Source: Methanobrevibacter ruminantium (GTDB lineage Archaea; Methanobacteriota; Methanobacteria; Methanobacteriales; Methanobacteriaceae). Taken from it: DNA of 64,000 nucleotides. The notes under the pieces were generated by a model. That model was not told the DNA's origin. It saw only the letters and a program-made list of their open reading frames with translations, and ran no database searches. Positions 47,302-57,859 of the stretch are shown piece after piece (within the stretch, counting starts at the first letter, position 1; every line of letters begins with the position of its first letter). Made by a program: the position numbers and the translations under genes. Where the stretch lies: NCBI RefSeq assembly GCF_016294135.1, contig NZ_JAEDCO010000005.1, positions 5,945 to 69,944 of the forward strand. The letters run 5' to 3'.

Positions 47302-47964
47302 CTATTCACCTCCCTCATCTTCAGAAACTTCATCTGTTTTTGCATCTGAATCCTCTTCATTCAATTCAGCGCTTCGTTGAACATCTTTCTCATACTTTTC
47401 ATTAATGTTATCTTGAATGTCCTTTATCTTGGATACCTTATCAAGAGCTACACCAACATTTTCAATTTTCTCATCCTCTTGAACAATATTTTCAGAGAGC
47501 AATGACCTGTCGGACAAGTATTGTGCAATGAATGCAATCTTGTCATGGGATATCTTGATAGGTTCCTCTAAGAGTTCGCTTGTGTCAACATTGATTTCAC
47601 CTACATTTCCAGGGTGAATTGTTCCTGCCTCCTCAAAGAATGAATAGATTGGGCAGAAATCGTGACACCAATAGCAAACTACACATTTTAAAGGATCAAG
47701 TTCCGGAACTTCGGTTTTCACCCATCCTTCCTTAAGCTTTACAGGGGTTTGCAAAGGTTTCATTGTAACTGCACCGGTCGGACAGACATTTGCACAACCT
47801 CCACAACCAATGCATGCTTCCTCATCGACCTTCTTGTCAGGCTCAACTGTTCCTGTCAAGATGGCATTACGAAGTTCCATATCAGTTACTCTGTCTGCAG
47901 CAAAGAGAATTCTTCTGAAATTAGTGTAAGCTCCATTAAGCATAATCTTCAATACATCTTTCAT
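47302..47964 (-). CDS. ehbL: energy-converting hydrogenase B ferredoxin-like subunit EhbL
   Basis: 220 residues with two [4Fe-4S] motifs, [12 protein letters not shown] near 51-62 and [12 protein letters not shown] near 93-104 (the NuoI position), then an acidic, probably unstructured C-terminus ([18 protein letters not shown]). It carries electrons between the hydrogenase and the polyferredoxin or soluble ferredoxin. 13 bases after ehbK. Confidence 0.93.
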   Translation of the reverse strand: MKDVLKIMLNGAYTNFRRILFAADRVTDMELRNAILTGTVEPDKKVDEEACIGCGGCANVCPTGAVTMKPLQTPVKLKEGWVKTEVPELDPLKCVVCYWCHDFCPIYSFFEEAGTIHPGNVGEINVDTSELLEEPIKISHDKIAFIAQYLSDRSLLSENIVQEDEKIENVGVALDKVSKIKDIQDNINEKYEKDVQRSAELNEEDSDAKTDEVSEDEGGE

Positions 47965-47977
47965 AATTATCTCTCCT

Positions 47978-49426
47978 CTAATTCACCCTTTCAAACTCTC
48001 TTTCGAAAATAAATGACTTAGATGGGCATATGTTCATACAAGCTCCACAGTAAATACATTTATCGTCATCGACAATGAATTTAAGATTCTTGTTCTTTGT
48101 TCCGAGATTGACTTCATCACTTGGAATGTCAACGGCATAAATCGCTTCCTCCGGACAAATGTCCTTGCATAATCCGCATTTTACACACAAGTTATCGTCA
48201 ATGTAATTGAATCCACCAGAGATTTCATATTTGACGCTTGTTGTTTTTGGAATTGCATCCTTAGGACAGTGAATTGCACAGGTTTCACACATGATACATT
48301 TATCCAAGTCAACATTGATTGCCCCTCTTTGAAGGGTTATAGCATCCTCTGGACAAAGCTCAGCACATATACCACATGAAATGCAGTCATCTTTGACTTC
48401 CCCCTCCCAAGAGATTACTTGGAAACTTCTTGCCTCTTCCTTACATTCATTTACACATTTTCCACAAGATACGCAGTATCCAAAGAGCTTATTGTCTTCA
48501 CTTTCTGTCAATGATGAAACAGGACAGTTGTAAATCGCTTCAAGACGTTTAGCCTTATTTTCCTCTGTATCCTCATCAAGTGAAGGGTCATATCTCAAAG
48601 CATTTTCATCTCTTATGAGTGCTGGACTGTCAAAAGTTTCCTTACACAATCCACAATTGAGGCAACTTACAATGCTTCCTTCAGCATTTGAATACAATGT
48701 GTCATCTTTAATATTACGGATAATCTTAAAGTCATCAACGCTTAATGCATCGTTTATGCAGTTTTCAACACAAGCCAAACATAAGGTACAAATGCTTTTA
48801 TCGTACTCACCATCTTTCAATGCACCTGTAGGACAAACGTCTTCACATACCTTACATCCTACACAGTATCCTTCATCCTGGATAATCACTTCAATTGATC
48901 TGGTAGGACAGTAGTAAGCGCATCTTCCACATTTCACACATTTCTCGCTGTCTGTGCTGATGCAAATTCTGTCTGCTGTCTTGTCGGATTTTACAGGAAG
49001 CTTCATGCTCTCTATCTTCTTGACTCCTGCACCGAATCCAACTGTGTTTGCAACCATTTTCAATGAATTAAGCAAGACTTTCTGCTTGTCTAGAACAAGG
49101 TTATCAGTATCAACTCTTGCATTTTTAGTACAGACATCCTCACAAACACCACAGCGTGAACAGATACCTTTAACTATACCATCATCAAGATGAATGCTTT
49201 CTATAGGGCAAGTGAACTGGCAAACACCACAACCATTACATTTTGCCCTATCAACCACATATCCGCCGTATTTATTCTTAAATATAGCATGATTTGGACA
49301 AGCTTCGAAACAAGCACCACAACACATACAGCTAAAAGCCTTATTATCAACAAGGCGTATTGCTTCACTTGGACAATTTCTTATACAATCTCCTTGTCCA
49401 TCACACTTATTAGTTGTTAAATACAT
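47978..49426 (-). CDS. ehbK: energy-converting hydrogenase B polyferredoxin EhbK
   Basis: 482 residues with thirteen recognisable [4Fe-4S] cysteine sets. Most are plain CxxCxxCxxxC(P), e.g. [48 protein letters not shown] and [12 protein letters not shown] at the end. The first set is stretched ([12 protein letters not shown]). The eighth ([11 protein letters not shown]) lacks its usual last Cys, but YNCPVSS some 45 residues later could supply it. The protein likely wires electrons to the EhbLMN module. 46 bases after ehbJ. Confidence 0.94.
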   Translation of the reverse strand: MYLTTNKCDGQGDCIRNCPSEAIRLVDNKAFSCMCCGACFEACPNHAIFKNKYGGYVVDRAKCNGCGVCQFTCPIESIHLDDGIVKGICSRCGVCEDVCTKNARVDTDNLVLDKQKVLLNSLKMVANTVGFGAGVKKIESMKLPVKSDKTADRICISTDSEKCVKCGRCAYYCPTRSIEVIIQDEGYCVGCKVCEDVCPTGALKDGEYDKSICTLCLACVENCINDALSVDDFKIIRNIKDDTLYSNAEGSIVSCLNCGLCKETFDSPALIRDENALRYDPSLDEDTEENKAKRLEAIYNCPVSSLTESEDNKLFGYCVSCGKCVNECKEEARSFQVISWEGEVKDDCISCGICAELCPEDAITLQRGAINVDLDKCIMCETCAIHCPKDAIPKTTSVKYEISGGFNYIDDNLCVKCGLCKDICPEEAIYAVDIPSDEVNLGTKNKNLKFIVDDDKCIYCGACMNICPSKSFIFEREFERVN

Positions 49427-49472
49427 GATTCTTCTCCTAAATAATAAGTAAGACCATTAAAAATCCCATTAA

Positions 49473-49748
49473 CTAATGATCTCCTTTCGCTCGTCCTCCT
49501 AGTAATGCACTGCCTATCAATACACCAATGACAGCTCCCAAAAATGTGGTTGCGATTGGCACATCATTATAACCAGGGAATTGGCCTAATCCATAAGACA
49601 TTAAGAGAGCACCAATTATAAGGGCTAAAATTCCACTTGCTGTAAACGTAAAGCTATTGTCAAGATTCAAATGAACCCTTGAACCTACAATGAATCCGAA
49701 TATGATTGCAATGATAACCGGTCCGATTACAATATTAGCGATACTCAT
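49473..49748 (-). CDS. ehbJ: energy-converting hydrogenase B subunit J
   Basis: 91-residue membrane protein with three hydrophobic segments ([55 protein letters not shown]). No catalytic motif. Its ATG overlaps the ehbI stop by four bases, and the assignment rests on operon position. Confidence 0.85.
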   Translation of the reverse strand: MSIANIVIGPVIIAIIFGFIVGSRVHLNLDNSFTFTASGILALIIGALLMSYGLGQFPGYNDVPIATTFLGAVIGVLIGSALLGGRAKGDH

Positions 49749-50257
49749 TCCTCTTCCTCCGCTAATTTCTTAAATTGTGAAAATGCAATTACCACTGCAC
49801 TTAAACCTACAAGAACCTTGAGTCCTACTGCAATGTTTAAGTAAGGAACGATTCCTGCATGGGTTAAATCCGGATATGAGAATAATGTTGCAATAGCTTG
49901 AGGCACTTGTCCATAAAGGTTTCCACCTACATTATAAAGGTATGAACCGGTCAATGCAAGTCCTGCCAAACCAATCAATACATAAGCTAAAGCACCGATT
50001 GATTCTAAAGTTGAAATGAACCTGTGAGACAATTTCAATGGAGTGCCGTCTACACCATAAACAATAACACAGAAGATGATTGCCCCTGCAATCATAGCTC
50101 CACCTTGGAAACCTCCACCAGGAGTAATATGTCCTCCCAAAATGGTCATGATACCTAAAGCGATAATCACAATAGATATTGGAAGAGCCATAATCTTCAA
50201 TATAGGACTGCTGTCCTTCTTATTCCAATTTGGAGATTTTTTTCCTTCAGCCATCAT
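49745..50257 (-). CDS. ehbI: energy-converting hydrogenase B subunit I (MnhB/MrpB-like)
   Basis: 170 residues, four hydrophobic segments, with the MrpB signature [22 protein letters not shown] near 44-65. It belongs to the Mrp-antiporter-like part of the complex, linked to Na+/H+ movement. It overlaps both neighbours by ATGA. Confidence 0.9.
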   Translation of the reverse strand: MMAEGKKSPNWNKKDSSPILKIMALPISIVIIALGIMTILGGHITPGGGFQGGAMIAGAIIFCVIVYGVDGTPLKLSHRFISTLESIGALAYVLIGLAGLALTGSYLYNVGGNLYGQVPQAIATLFSYPDLTHAGIVPYLNIAVGLKVLVGLSAVVIAFSQFKKLAEEEE

Positions 50258-50571
50258 TCATCATCCCCTTCATTCATATCAGCATTTATGTTCTTGTCTA
50301 AAATCTTCCCTTTACCGAATACAAGCAATACAACAAGCACTGCAGTAACAAGAATCAGTGATTCTCCTAAAGTATCAAAAGATCTCCAATCGAATACAAC
50401 CAGAGTAACCATATTTGGAGCAAGCTGTGTTCCAATGGCATTGTAAACCAAGCTTATTCCAGGTTGAATCAAGCTCTTGAATCCGTATATTGCATCGAAT
50501 AATGTTGATGCAAAAATAATTGCTGCCAATGCCATAATCAATGATCTAACACTAGTAATTTTATCAGACAT
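50254..50571 (-). CDS. ehbH: energy-converting hydrogenase B subunit H
   Basis: 105 residues, two hydrophobic segments, with [24 protein letters not shown] near 56-79, the motif seen at the start of MrpB/MbhE-type subunits; together with EhbI it looks like an MrpB split in two. The C-terminus is acidic. Confidence 0.88.
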   Translation of the reverse strand: MSDKITSVRSLIMALAAIIFASTLFDAIYGFKSLIQPGISLVYNAIGTQLAPNMVTLVVFDWRSFDTLGESLILVTAVLVVLLVFGKGKILDKNINADMNEGDDE

Positions 50572-50899
50572 ATTTTAACCCCCAATAAATTACTGCAACT
50601 AAAATTCCAAGAACTACAACAACATAGAATGTCATTTTTTCCAAGGAATCTGATTGCTCGGATTTTATCTTTCCTGCAAGAGGCATGTTTGTAAAGAATA
50701 AAACTGCAACTAAAAGCACTACAACAATTGAGGCAACTACACTGACATGCCTTAGGAATAATGCTGCAAGAATCAATGAAACGAATATCAGGAATTCAGC
50801 AGCTATTGCACCTGAAACATTATCCATAGTTGTAGGGTCTTTAGATAAACTTGACTTAAGTCCTTTTATTGAATCTAGGAATTTTTGATATAAAGCCAT
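50564..50899 (-). CDS. ehbG: energy-converting hydrogenase B subunit G
   Basis: 111 residues with three hydrophobic segments in the C-terminal two thirds ([53 protein letters not shown]). No known motif; assigned by position between ehbF and ehbH, overlapping ehbH by eight bases. Confidence 0.84.
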   Translation of the reverse strand: MALYQKFLDSIKGLKSSLSKDPTTMDNVSGAIAAEFLIFVSLILAALFLRHVSVVASIVVVLLVAVLFFTNMPLAGKIKSEQSDSLEKMTFYVVVVLGILVAVIYWGLKYV

Positions 50900-52380
50900 C
50901 AGATCAATCCTCCTGCAAATGGAATGAATACATCAGTTACTATATTTGGGAAAATACCTAAAGCCAAACAGATTATAAGCAATACAGCTACGGAGAAAAC
51001 GGTAGCCTTTGGAATCTTGTCATGAGCAAACTTCAAGTCATTTGGCTTAGGCTGCAAGTATACTGTATGGAACGCCTTAACGAATGTGAAGAATATCACT
51101 ACACTTACAATGATTGCAAGAACTGCAAGTTCAGTGTATCCTGCATCCAATGCAGCTTGCACAAGCATCAATTTACTTTGGAAACCATTGAATGGTGGAA
51201 CACCAGCTAAAGCGAATCCTCCAAGCAATACCATTATTGCCATTTTTGAATCAACGGCAATCAATCCACCTAACTTTCTTGTATCGGATGTTTTTGTAAG
51301 GTAGTACACAGTACCGAATCCGATAAATAACAATGCAGTTATGACAATTTCGTTTGCTGCCTGGAACAATGCCGCTGCGATTGAATATTGTGTTCCTATA
51401 CCAAAACCTAATGCAATGAAACCAAGTTCCCCTACTGCAAGGAATGCTATCATTCTTCTAAAGTCTACCTCCATTGCAGACATTGCAATGCTTAAAGCCA
51501 TTGCAAGAATAGCAAATACGATTATTGCTGTATTGAAGTAAGGGATATATACGAATATCTTATACATTGCAATTCCAAATGCAAGCATGCACAATACTGA
51601 AAATCCTTGTAATATTGCAGATCCGTTAGGTCTTGCTTTTGAGTAAACAGCGGATTTTATAGTGTGGAATGGAGGCAATCCTGCTGAATATAACCATCCA
51701 AACAATATCAATGCAAAACCAATCACCAAGCTTGGAGCATAAGGGTTTACATAGTTGTTGCTTATTGCAAAGATAATATCGTTGATGTTTACTGAACCGA
51801 CTGTACCAAGTATGAATCCAATACCTAACAATAGCATTGGTCCGCCTATTGCACCTAAAATAAGGTATTTCAAAGCGATTTCATAATTGTCTTCAGTGCT
51901 TGAAGCTATAATGATACCCACTTGGGTTAAAGCTGTAATTTCAAAGAAAACATACATATTGAAAATATCATTTGAAAGCATCAATGCGGTTACAGACGCT
52001 ATACCCATAAAGATAAGGTATAAGTAAGGGCCAGACACTTCCTTTTTCTCAGAGAAGTATGTCAATACTGCCAAGAATGCAACGATGCCCATCAGGAATA
52101 TGAAAATCCTTTCAATATTTTCAAAGACATAAACAATACCCGTATTGTAGCTTGCCACAAGAGTGCCAACCAAGTTTGATGGAAGTGAGTTTGCAAGAAG
52201 TGCTGGATCGTGACCTCCGAAGTATTGGATGCCGACAGCTGCAATGATTGCAATTACAGGAATTGCAATAGCCACTACAATTGAAATGGCCTTTACGGTT
52301 TTGTCCTTTCCACCAAATATGTTAACGATTAAAGCAGCTAATATTGGAATGACAACCATTAAAGGAATTAGATAATTCAT
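50899..52380 (-). CDS. ehbF: energy-converting hydrogenase B subunit F (MrpD/NuoN-like ion pump)
   Basis: 493 residues, about 14 membrane spans: the antiporter-like subunit. Family landmarks are [26 protein letters not shown] near 133-158 with the conserved Glu, [19 protein letters not shown] near 223-241 with the pump lysine, and the late [15 protein letters not shown]. It is the likely path of proton or sodium translocation. It overlaps ehbE by ATGA. Confidence 0.95.
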   Translation of the reverse strand: MNYLIPLMVVIPILAALIVNIFGGKDKTVKAISIVVAIAIPVIAIIAAVGIQYFGGHDPALLANSLPSNLVGTLVASYNTGIVYVFENIERIFIFLMGIVAFLAVLTYFSEKKEVSGPYLYLIFMGIASVTALMLSNDIFNMYVFFEITALTQVGIIIASSTEDNYEIALKYLILGAIGGPMLLLGIGFILGTVGSVNINDIIFAISNNYVNPYAPSLVIGFALILFGWLYSAGLPPFHTIKSAVYSKARPNGSAILQGFSVLCMLAFGIAMYKIFVYIPYFNTAIIVFAILAMALSIAMSAMEVDFRRMIAFLAVGELGFIALGFGIGTQYSIAAALFQAANEIVITALLFIGFGTVYYLTKTSDTRKLGGLIAVDSKMAIMVLLGGFALAGVPPFNGFQSKLMLVQAALDAGYTELAVLAIIVSVVIFFTFVKAFHTVYLQPKPNDLKFAHDKIPKATVFSVAVLLIICLALGIFPNIVTDVFIPFAGGLI

Positions 52381-52742
52381 TTTTCATCCCCCATCATTTC
52401 AGATACGCTTAAGGTTCCATGCTTTCTGTATAAAACCATAGCTAAAGCCAACATCACTGCTAAAGTACTTGCACCAATTACAATACTTGTAAGAACTAAT
52501 GCTTGAGGCAAAGGATATGCTGCATTTGCTGCAAACCAGTCTGCAGTCATGCCTGGCAAGAAGATAGGCACGACTCCACCTGCTTTAAATCCTAAGCAGA
52601 TCAGGAATAGGTTTACACCTTCCTCAATAAAAGCAATACCAATGATTTTCTTAATAAGATTATCAATGAAGATTGCTGCAAATAGTCCAATAATTATAAA
52701 TGCGCCAGAAGCGAATAAAGAAGCCAATTGAATATCCATCAT
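52377..52742 (-). CDS. ehbE: energy-converting hydrogenase B subunit E (MrpC/NuoK-like)
   Basis: 121 residues with three spans and the NuoK/MrpC pattern [19 protein letters not shown] near 34-52 (buried glutamates) and [25 protein letters not shown] near 80-105. Confidence 0.92.
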   Translation of the reverse strand: MMDIQLASLFASGAFIIIGLFAAIFIDNLIKKIIGIAFIEEGVNLFLICLGFKAGGVVPIFLPGMTADWFAANAAYPLPQALVLTSIVIGASTLAVMLALAMVLYRKHGTLSVSEMMGDEK

Positions 52743-52745
52743 AAA

Positions 52746-52979
52746 CTATGCCTCCTCCCTTCTAGTTTTTAAAACAGCCAATGCGATAAATACTGGCACA
52801 ATAGCCCCTTCTACAATAGCTTGAGTTAAAGCTACATCAGGAGCAAGCAAGATCTGGAATAAGAACGCTACACAAAAACCAGAAATGCCAGTTAAAATAG
52901 CTGCCTTAAGCAAGTCATTTTGTAAAAGTGCGATAATAGCGCTTAAAACTGCAACAAAAATAACTATATATTCAATCAT
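52746..52979 (-). CDS. ehbD: energy-converting hydrogenase B subunit D (DUF4040/MrpB N-part-like)
   Basis: 77 residues, three hydrophobic segments, with [27 protein letters not shown], the sequence typical of the DUF4040 segment of MrpA/MbhD. ATG 52979 overlaps the ehbC stop (ATGATTGA) with GTGAGG nine bases upstream; in-frame ATGs at 52985 and 52988 are alternatives. Confidence 0.88.
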   Translation of the reverse strand: MIEYIVIFVAVLSAIIALLQNDLLKAAILTGISGFCVAFLFQILLAPDVALTQAIVEGAIVPVFIALAVLKTRREEA

Positions 52980-53427
52980 TGCCATCATCCTCACTTTTTT
53001 CATCTAAATTCTCATCAATACTTGAATCATCACTCATATCCAAATTATCTTCAAGAAGAACTTCATCAACCAAATCGGTTTCATCTTCATCTTCTTCCTC
53101 AGCAGAAGTTTCCTCAAGATTTGGATTAAGTACTGGATTATTAAGAGTATCTTCACTATGGAAATAAGCATTAGCTAATGCATGAGCCAATAATGGCGCT
53201 AGGAATAAATAAATAAGGGCAAATAAAGGTTGACCTAAAGCAAGGAATGCAATTATTCCTGCAATATCAACAATACCTAAAATATGAATTCTAGCGTAGA
53301 CTACATTATCTAAGTTTCTATCAATTCTTAAAACACCTACTACTGCAATCAATATCAGAAGTGCAGAAATGACAAGCAAGATTGATTGAATCATATTGAT
53401 TATACCAGGATCAATTCCAAACATCAT
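52972..53427 (-). CDS. ehbC: energy-converting hydrogenase B subunit C (MrpG-like)
   Basis: 151 residues: an MrpG-type membrane half ([36 protein letters not shown], then [34 protein letters not shown]) followed by a 45-residue strongly acidic tail (Glu/Asp/Ser) not found in ordinary MrpG. The tail may bind cations or a partner. Confidence 0.92.
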   Translation of the reverse strand: MMFGIDPGIINMIQSILLVISALLILIAVVGVLRIDRNLDNVVYARIHILGIVDIAGIIAFLALGQPLFALIYLFLAPLLAHALANAYFHSEDTLNNPVLNPNLEETSAEEEDEDETDLVDEVLLEDNLDMSDDSSIDENLDEKSEDDGND

Positions 53428-53688
53428 TTATGCCCTCCTCATAACTGCTGCATAAGCTATTGTTCCAACAATACCTAATAGAAGCAATGCTAGAGCAATA
53501 TCCTTGAAAAATCCTATATTAAATATTGTACCGACTGTTATAAGTAGCAAAGTAAGTGCTAAAGTAAATGAAGAAGTACCTATAAGTCCCATAGATGTAG
53601 ATTTATATGTAATAATCCTCAATGTTGCAATTAGAAATACAATCAATGCAACTATTAAAAAACACTCAGAAATCAATAAAATATCCAT
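53428..53688 (-). CDS. ehbB: energy-converting hydrogenase B subunit B (MrpF-like)
   Basis: 86 residues, three spans, MDILLISECFLIVALIVFLIATLRIITYKS, MrpF-type. ATG 53688 is preceded by GTGATGATA; GTG 53697 and ATG 53694 are in frame but lack a site. Confidence 0.9.
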   Translation of the reverse strand: MDILLISECFLIVALIVFLIATLRIITYKSTSMGLIGTSSFTLALTLLLITVGTIFNIGFFKDIALALLLLGIVGTIAYAAVMRRA

Positions 53689-53807
53689 TATCATCACATT
53701 CTATGATTATAAATTTACACAATAAACATAAGTTGAAAATTAAATCGCTTATTATCAATTTTATCATTTTAGAAATTAGAATTAATTATCAAAATGATTT
53801 TTAGAAA

Positions 53808-54122
53808 TTATTCTAGCATTCCCTTTATGTAAGGTTCAAAAGGAATGATATCATTAACGTCTCTTGGAGCAATAACTGCAACCTTTATGACTTGATTTTC
53901 ACTATCCAAATCTACAGACAATGTTCCAGGAGTCAAGGTAATGCTGTTGGCCAAAATTGTTTGGGATATTGGTCTTTTAAGTTCAGTATCAATATCAATC
54001 ACAATAGGCTCAAACCCATCAGTCTTGAAGACTCTTAAAGCCATATCTATTGTAGATTTGATAATCTCTAAAGTAAGAACCACTAAATAAGCAATCGCAT
54101 AATAAATTCTACTTAAAAACAT
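53808..54122 (-). CDS. ehbA: energy-converting hydrogenase B subunit A (MrpE-like), first gene of the operon
   Basis: 104 residues, one or two N-terminal membrane segments (YYAIAYLVVLTLEIIKSTIDMALRVF), then a soluble domain with RPISQTILANSITLTPGTLSVDLDSENQVIKVAVI, the MrpE pattern. GGGGTT lies upstream. Ehb as a whole is a membrane hydrogenase that spends ion gradient to reduce ferredoxin for carbon fixation (known from Methanococcus work). Confidence 0.93.
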   Translation of the reverse strand: MFLSRIYYAIAYLVVLTLEIIKSTIDMALRVFKTDGFEPIVIDIDTELKRPISQTILANSITLTPGTLSVDLDSENQVIKVAVIAPRDVNDIIPFEPYIKGMLE

Positions 54123-54209
54123 TAAAATAACCCCATAATGTTTTAAATCTTAATAATATTTACAATAAATCAAAAATTTGCAGAAAATGAGTTAAAATTT
54201 TTTAACCAA

Positions 54210-54259
54210 TCATAACAAATCATGATAAATTATCATAAATATTCATGACACTTTCATGA
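54210..54259 (-). promoter_or_regulatory. five TCATRA sites in the ehb leader
   Basis: TCATAA/TCATGA at 54210, 54220, 54233, 54243 and 54254, spacings 10, 13, 10 and 11 bp, roughly one per helical turn; TGATAAATTATCA (54223-54235) is a perfect palindrome inside the set. They sit 20-70 bases downstream of the predicted start. Confidence 0.4.
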
Positions 54260-54300
54260 CAAAATCCTGCGCAGAAAAATATGCAATAAAAGCACCATAT

Positions 54301-54314
54301 AAATTATATATAAT
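54301..54314 (-). promoter_or_regulatory. ehb operon TATA box
   Basis: ATTATATATAATTT on the minus strand, about 180 bases before ehbA; the best core-promoter match in the gap. Confidence 0.5.
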
Positions 54315-54492
54315 GATAGTAAAAAAATTAATTTTTTTATTATATTATAAATACTATTATTTATCATGATTATTTATTATAAATCTTTTTATAATTTTCA
54401 TGAAAATTTACTGCTAAACAGAAATAGTAATACTAAGTATAAAAAAAATATTAAAAAATAAGTGAAAATTGATAGGGAATTTTTTAAAAAAA

Positions 54493-55200
54493 TCAATGAA
54501 AAATACCTAAAAAATTAAGGTAAAACAATAGCTTGTTAGGAAACAGCAAAATAAACATCATTATTAAAATCAAAAACAATAAAACACCAAATTTCTTATG
54601 ATATTCCTTATCTCTAAATGGGCTGAATGCCTTAACTCCAGAAGGAGTGAAAGAGTCCAATACAATATGGCTGCATAATCCAAAAAATATTGAAAATGCA
54701 AGCAATGTCAAGTTGATTTTCAATGGAGAAATGAATCCCATATTTACTGACACCACCAAAATGGCAATTGCCACTAAAAATATAGGAGATAACCTTTTAT
54801 TGAGAAACAGCAACGCCAATGCAATTATCAATATCAATAATATCATCAGGTTCCTTGAATTGTTTAAATCCAAATCATAGGAAGACAATCCCATTCCAAA
54901 AAAGAGAAACAGTGATAGGAAAACAGTTATGAGAAATGCGCCTAAAATAGAATGGGTAAATCCTCTATGGCTTGAAACCAAGAACATGCCTCCAAGCAAA
55001 ATAATCACAAGGCCTAGATAATAAGGCAATCCCAGAAAATACAGAAACAATGAAATCAATGCTCCAAGAGCTATGATTGTTATAACATGATTCCTTTTGA
55101 ACTCATGGTCGAAGTCTGGAATATTTGCTGAGATTACCGCTAATGCAATAGCCAAAGGATCATAAAACATGAATAGAGAAAGAATAAATGCAAATATCAT
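54493..55200 (-). CDS. membrane-bound metal-dependent hydrolase, YdjM (DUF457) family
   Basis: 235 residues, about seven spans. Conserved metal-binding signatures: ISANIPDFDHEF near 24-35, VSSHRGFTHSILGAF near 75-89 and LCSHIVLDSFTPSGVKAFSPF near 177-197. Bacterial members are LexA-regulated membrane proteins of unknown substrate; the archaeal role is unknown. It stands upstream of ehb, in the same direction, but with its own U-tract 3' end. Confidence 0.88.
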   Translation of the reverse strand: MIFAFILSLFMFYDPLAIALAVISANIPDFDHEFKRNHVITIIALGALISLFLYFLGLPYYLGLVIILLGGMFLVSSHRGFTHSILGAFLITVFLSLFLFFGMGLSSYDLDLNNSRNLMILLILIIALALLFLNKRLSPIFLVAIAILVVSVNMGFISPLKINLTLLAFSIFFGLCSHIVLDSFTPSGVKAFSPFRDKEYHKKFGVLLFLILIMMFILLFPNKLLFYLNFLGIFH

Positions 55201-55374
55201 ATGGCCTTTATAAGAGGAAATACTAACACATCCTATTTAAATTAACATACTCTAGAACACTCCATAAGTATGTTTATTAGATATTTGATTTTAAGATAAT
55301 ATAAACTAAATGAGAGCATTTGAGAAGTAATAATTATAGAAATAGTTTACCATTGAAAAAAAAGTAGATATATA

Positions 55375-55470
55375 AAAATTAGATTAGACATATTAAAATA
55401 GAGAATCTGTGAAAATTAGATTAGATATATTAAAATAGAGGATCTGTGAAAATTAGAATTCAAATAAAAT
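55375..55470. repeat. 37-bp tandem repeat, about 2.5 copies
   Basis: AAAATTAGATTAGAYATATT...AATAGAGRATCTGTG occurs at 55375-55411 and 55412-55448 with two differences, and a partial third copy follows to about 55470, reaching the 3' end of the gene at 55460. Confidence 0.85.
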
Positions 55471-56221
55471 AGTCAATCATTCCAAAGTATTCTAAAAATG
55501 CCTTCATCTGCAAGTAAGACCTTTTGCAGATTTTCTCATTTGAATATCCAATAGCTGATAAAACCTCACAGGTTATTGCAGGAATCTGAATCAAATTCGC
55601 TTCATCTTCAAGAGCCCCTTTAAATGGAACACCTGCACTTGGATATAATATCTTTTCAGAACCCACCTTTTCGGAAATATGCTCAGCTATGAAATAGCTT
55701 TTGGAGCAAGGGACTTTTGTGCAAAAGATTCCCTCTTTTCCAGGATTGGAATTAGGTGCAGATGAATGGAAATCACCTATAGCAGAAACTTCAAGATCCT
55801 TAGCCTTTTTTAGAATGATATTTGTAACGGTATGAGGCAAATGAGCAGACCTATTCAAATCCATACCATCAAGATACCTTGAATTTTCCATAGTGCTCTT
55901 TGGAGATGCAAATGGTATGGCATAAACAGTACCCTTAAGCTTTCCATTTAAATCCAAATCATAAATATAATCTATTAAGTTCAAGGCAGCAATCTGTGGA
56001 GCCAGTTCATTTCCATGAACCCCTGCAACAAGCATGACTTTAGTGGGCCCATCTCCAATCTTAAGCATAGGAGTTCCCTTAATGGCTTGATTTAAAATAA
56101 ATTTAGAATTGCCGGACAAATCAATGTTGTTGAATATGTTTCTGTTAGCGGATATGAATCCTCCGCTTTGGGAAGAAATAATCTCCAATTCCAAATCGTT
56201 TCTATTTAATTCATTCATCAA
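55460..56221 (-). CDS. succinylglutamate desuccinylase/aspartoacylase family protein
   Basis: 253-residue M14-type metallo-hydrolase. Zinc ligands are visible as VAGVHGNELAPQ near 66-77 (His and Glu) and AIGDFHSSAPN near 147-157 (His); the substrate-binding GMDLNRSAH lies near 119-127 and the late Glu is probably in PAITCEVLSAIG. AstE/aspartoacylase relatives cleave N-acyl amino acids; the substrate here is unknown. AAAAAGGCGATTTG precedes ATG. The 37-bp repeat abuts its 3' end. Confidence 0.88.
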   Translation of the reverse strand: MMNELNRNDLELEIISSQSGGFISANRNIFNNIDLSGNSKFILNQAIKGTPMLKIGDGPTKVMLVAGVHGNELAPQIAALNLIDYIYDLDLNGKLKGTVYAIPFASPKSTMENSRYLDGMDLNRSAHLPHTVTNIILKKAKDLEVSAIGDFHSSAPNSNPGKEGIFCTKVPCSKSYFIAEHISEKVGSEKILYPSAGVPFKGALEDEANLIQIPAITCEVLSAIGYSNEKICKRSYLQMKAFLEYFGMIDYFI

Positions 56222-56320
56222 ATCGCCTTTTTAAAAAAGAATTTACAATTAGTTTTATCTTTAAAAATAAGTATTCTGAATCAATAAATTATTTATTTTT
56301 TATTTTATTTAAACTTAAAA

Positions 56321-56331
56321 ACTATATATTA
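56321..56331 (+). promoter_or_regulatory. argG TATA box
   Basis: ACTATATATTA with transcription expected near 56350, about 105 bases before argG. Purine-rich context upstream (AAACTTAAAA) serves as a weak BRE. Confidence 0.45.
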
Positions 56332-56453
56332 TAAAAAACAAAAGTTAAAGTATAATTTAAACTTAAATTATAATGAATTACATATTAGTTATGAAATTTG
56401 AAAATAAATTTTAAATAAATTTAATTTAATTTACTAAATAAAAAAGTGATAAT

Positions 56454-57629
56454 ATGGAAAAAGTCGTTCTTGCATTCAGTGGAGGATTAGACACCACTGT
56501 ATGTGTTAAATTATTAGAAGAAGAATATAATTATGAAGTAGTGACTGCATGTGTTGATGTTGGCCAACCTGCAGAAGAATTGCAAAAATCCCAAAATTCT
56601 GCAGACAAAATCAATACCGGCAAACACTATATCATTGATGCAAAAGATGAATTTGCTAATGAATACATTGCAAGAGGAATCAAGGCAAATGCAGAATATG
56701 AAGGATACCCATTAAGCACTGCACTTGCAAGACCTTTAATTGCAATGAAAATCATTGAAATTGCTGAAAAAGAAGGTGCAACTGCAATTGCACACGGATG
56801 TACCGGTAAAGGAAATGACCAATTCAGATTTGAAGCTATCATCAGATCAATGTCTGACTTTAAAATCATTGCTCCAATTAGAGAAATGAACTTAACAAGA
56901 ACTGAAGAAGTGGCTTATGCAAAAGAGCACGGCCTTAACTTATCCTATGATAAAATCTACAGTATTGATGAAAACCTTTGGGGAAGAGCTATTGAAGGGG
57001 ATGTACTTGAAGACCCTGCAAATGAGCCACCTGAAGAAATCTATGAATGGACCAAATCTGCTGAAGACGCTAAAGACACCCCTACAAAAGTAAGCATTGA
57101 ATTTGAAGAAGGTGTCCCAGTAGCTATCAACGGAGAAATGATGGGACTTGTAGACCTTATTAACAAGGCAAATGAAATTGCTGGTGAAAATGGTGTAGGT
57201 AGAGTAGACATCATCGAAAACAGAATGATTGGTCTTAAAAGTAGAGAAACCTATGAAGTTCCGGGTGCTAAATTATTGATTGCTGCTCACAAGGCTTTAG
57301 AGCAATTGGTATTGACTGTAGATGAATTAAGATTTGCAGATTACATGAGCACATTATATGCTGATTTAGTTTACGAAGCATTATGGCAAGAGCCTTTAAG
57401 AGAAGACCTCGATCAAGCTTTCGACCATATGCAAAGAAGAGTTAGCGGAGAGGTTGTAATGAAATTATTCAAAGGTTCCATTCAGCCATTAAGCAGAAAA
57501 TCACCTTTCAGCTTACACAGCATTGAACAAATCACCTTTGAAGATAAGGAAACCGACCAAAGAGAAATCGAAGGTATGATCAAGTACCACGGTCTCCAAG
57601 CTGCTAACTATCAAAAATTAAATAGATAA
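56454..57629 (+). CDS. argG: argininosuccinate synthase ArgG
   Basis: Joins citrulline and aspartate using ATP. 391 residues with the N-type ATP pyrophosphatase P-loop [18 protein letters not shown] near 4-21, [19 protein letters not shown] near 109-127, and the family C-terminus with [29 protein letters not shown]. Family length is about 395-400. GTGATAAT precedes ATG. Convergent with sfsA across a gap that may hold a small RNA. Confidence 0.97.
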   Translation: MEKVVLAFSGGLDTTVCVKLLEEEYNYEVVTACVDVGQPAEELQKSQNSADKINTGKHYIIDAKDEFANEYIARGIKANAEYEGYPLSTALARPLIAMKIIEIAEKEGATAIAHGCTGKGNDQFRFEAIIRSMSDFKIIAPIREMNLTRTEEVAYAKEHGLNLSYDKIYSIDENLWGRAIEGDVLEDPANEPPEEIYEWTKSAEDAKDTPTKVSIEFEEGVPVAINGEMMGLVDLINKANEIAGENGVGRVDIIENRMIGLKSRETYEVPGAKLLIAAHKALEQLVLTVDELRFADYMSTLYADLVYEALWQEPLREDLDQAFDHMQRRVSGEVVMKLFKGSIQPLSRKSPFSLHSIEQITFEDKETDQREIEGMIKYHGLQAANYQKLNR

Positions 57630-57828
57630 CTTATTTATCTATTTTCTTATTTATTTTTTTAGAGTTTTTTAAAGACTTAACCTATAAAAGTGATATTTTT
57701 AATTTATAAATAAAAATAAGCTATTTTTTTAAATATCTAAAATAAATTAAATAAATTTATGAAATAATATATCCTTTATAAATTTTTCAATGAAAATTAA
57801 ACAGATGAAAATCAGCATTATGCAAAAA

Positions 57829-57839
57829 CTTTATAAATA
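57829..57839 (+). promoter_or_regulatory. TATA box of candidate small RNA
   Basis: CTTTATAAATA preceded by GCAAAAA (BRE-like). The expected start, near 57860, falls exactly at the first base of the dyad. Confidence 0.5.
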
Positions 57840-57859
57840 AAAAAAAATAAATATTTATC

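Larger units (their letters stand above)
54123..54492 (-). other. ehb promoter and leader region
   Basis: 370 bases. On the minus strand a TATA box ATTATATATAATTT (54301-54314) would start transcription near 54282. The leader then holds CTGCGCAG (54267-54274) and five TCATRA sites. Beyond the promoter the DNA is AT-rich and carries U-tracts for the preceding YdjM-type gene. Confidence 0.55.
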
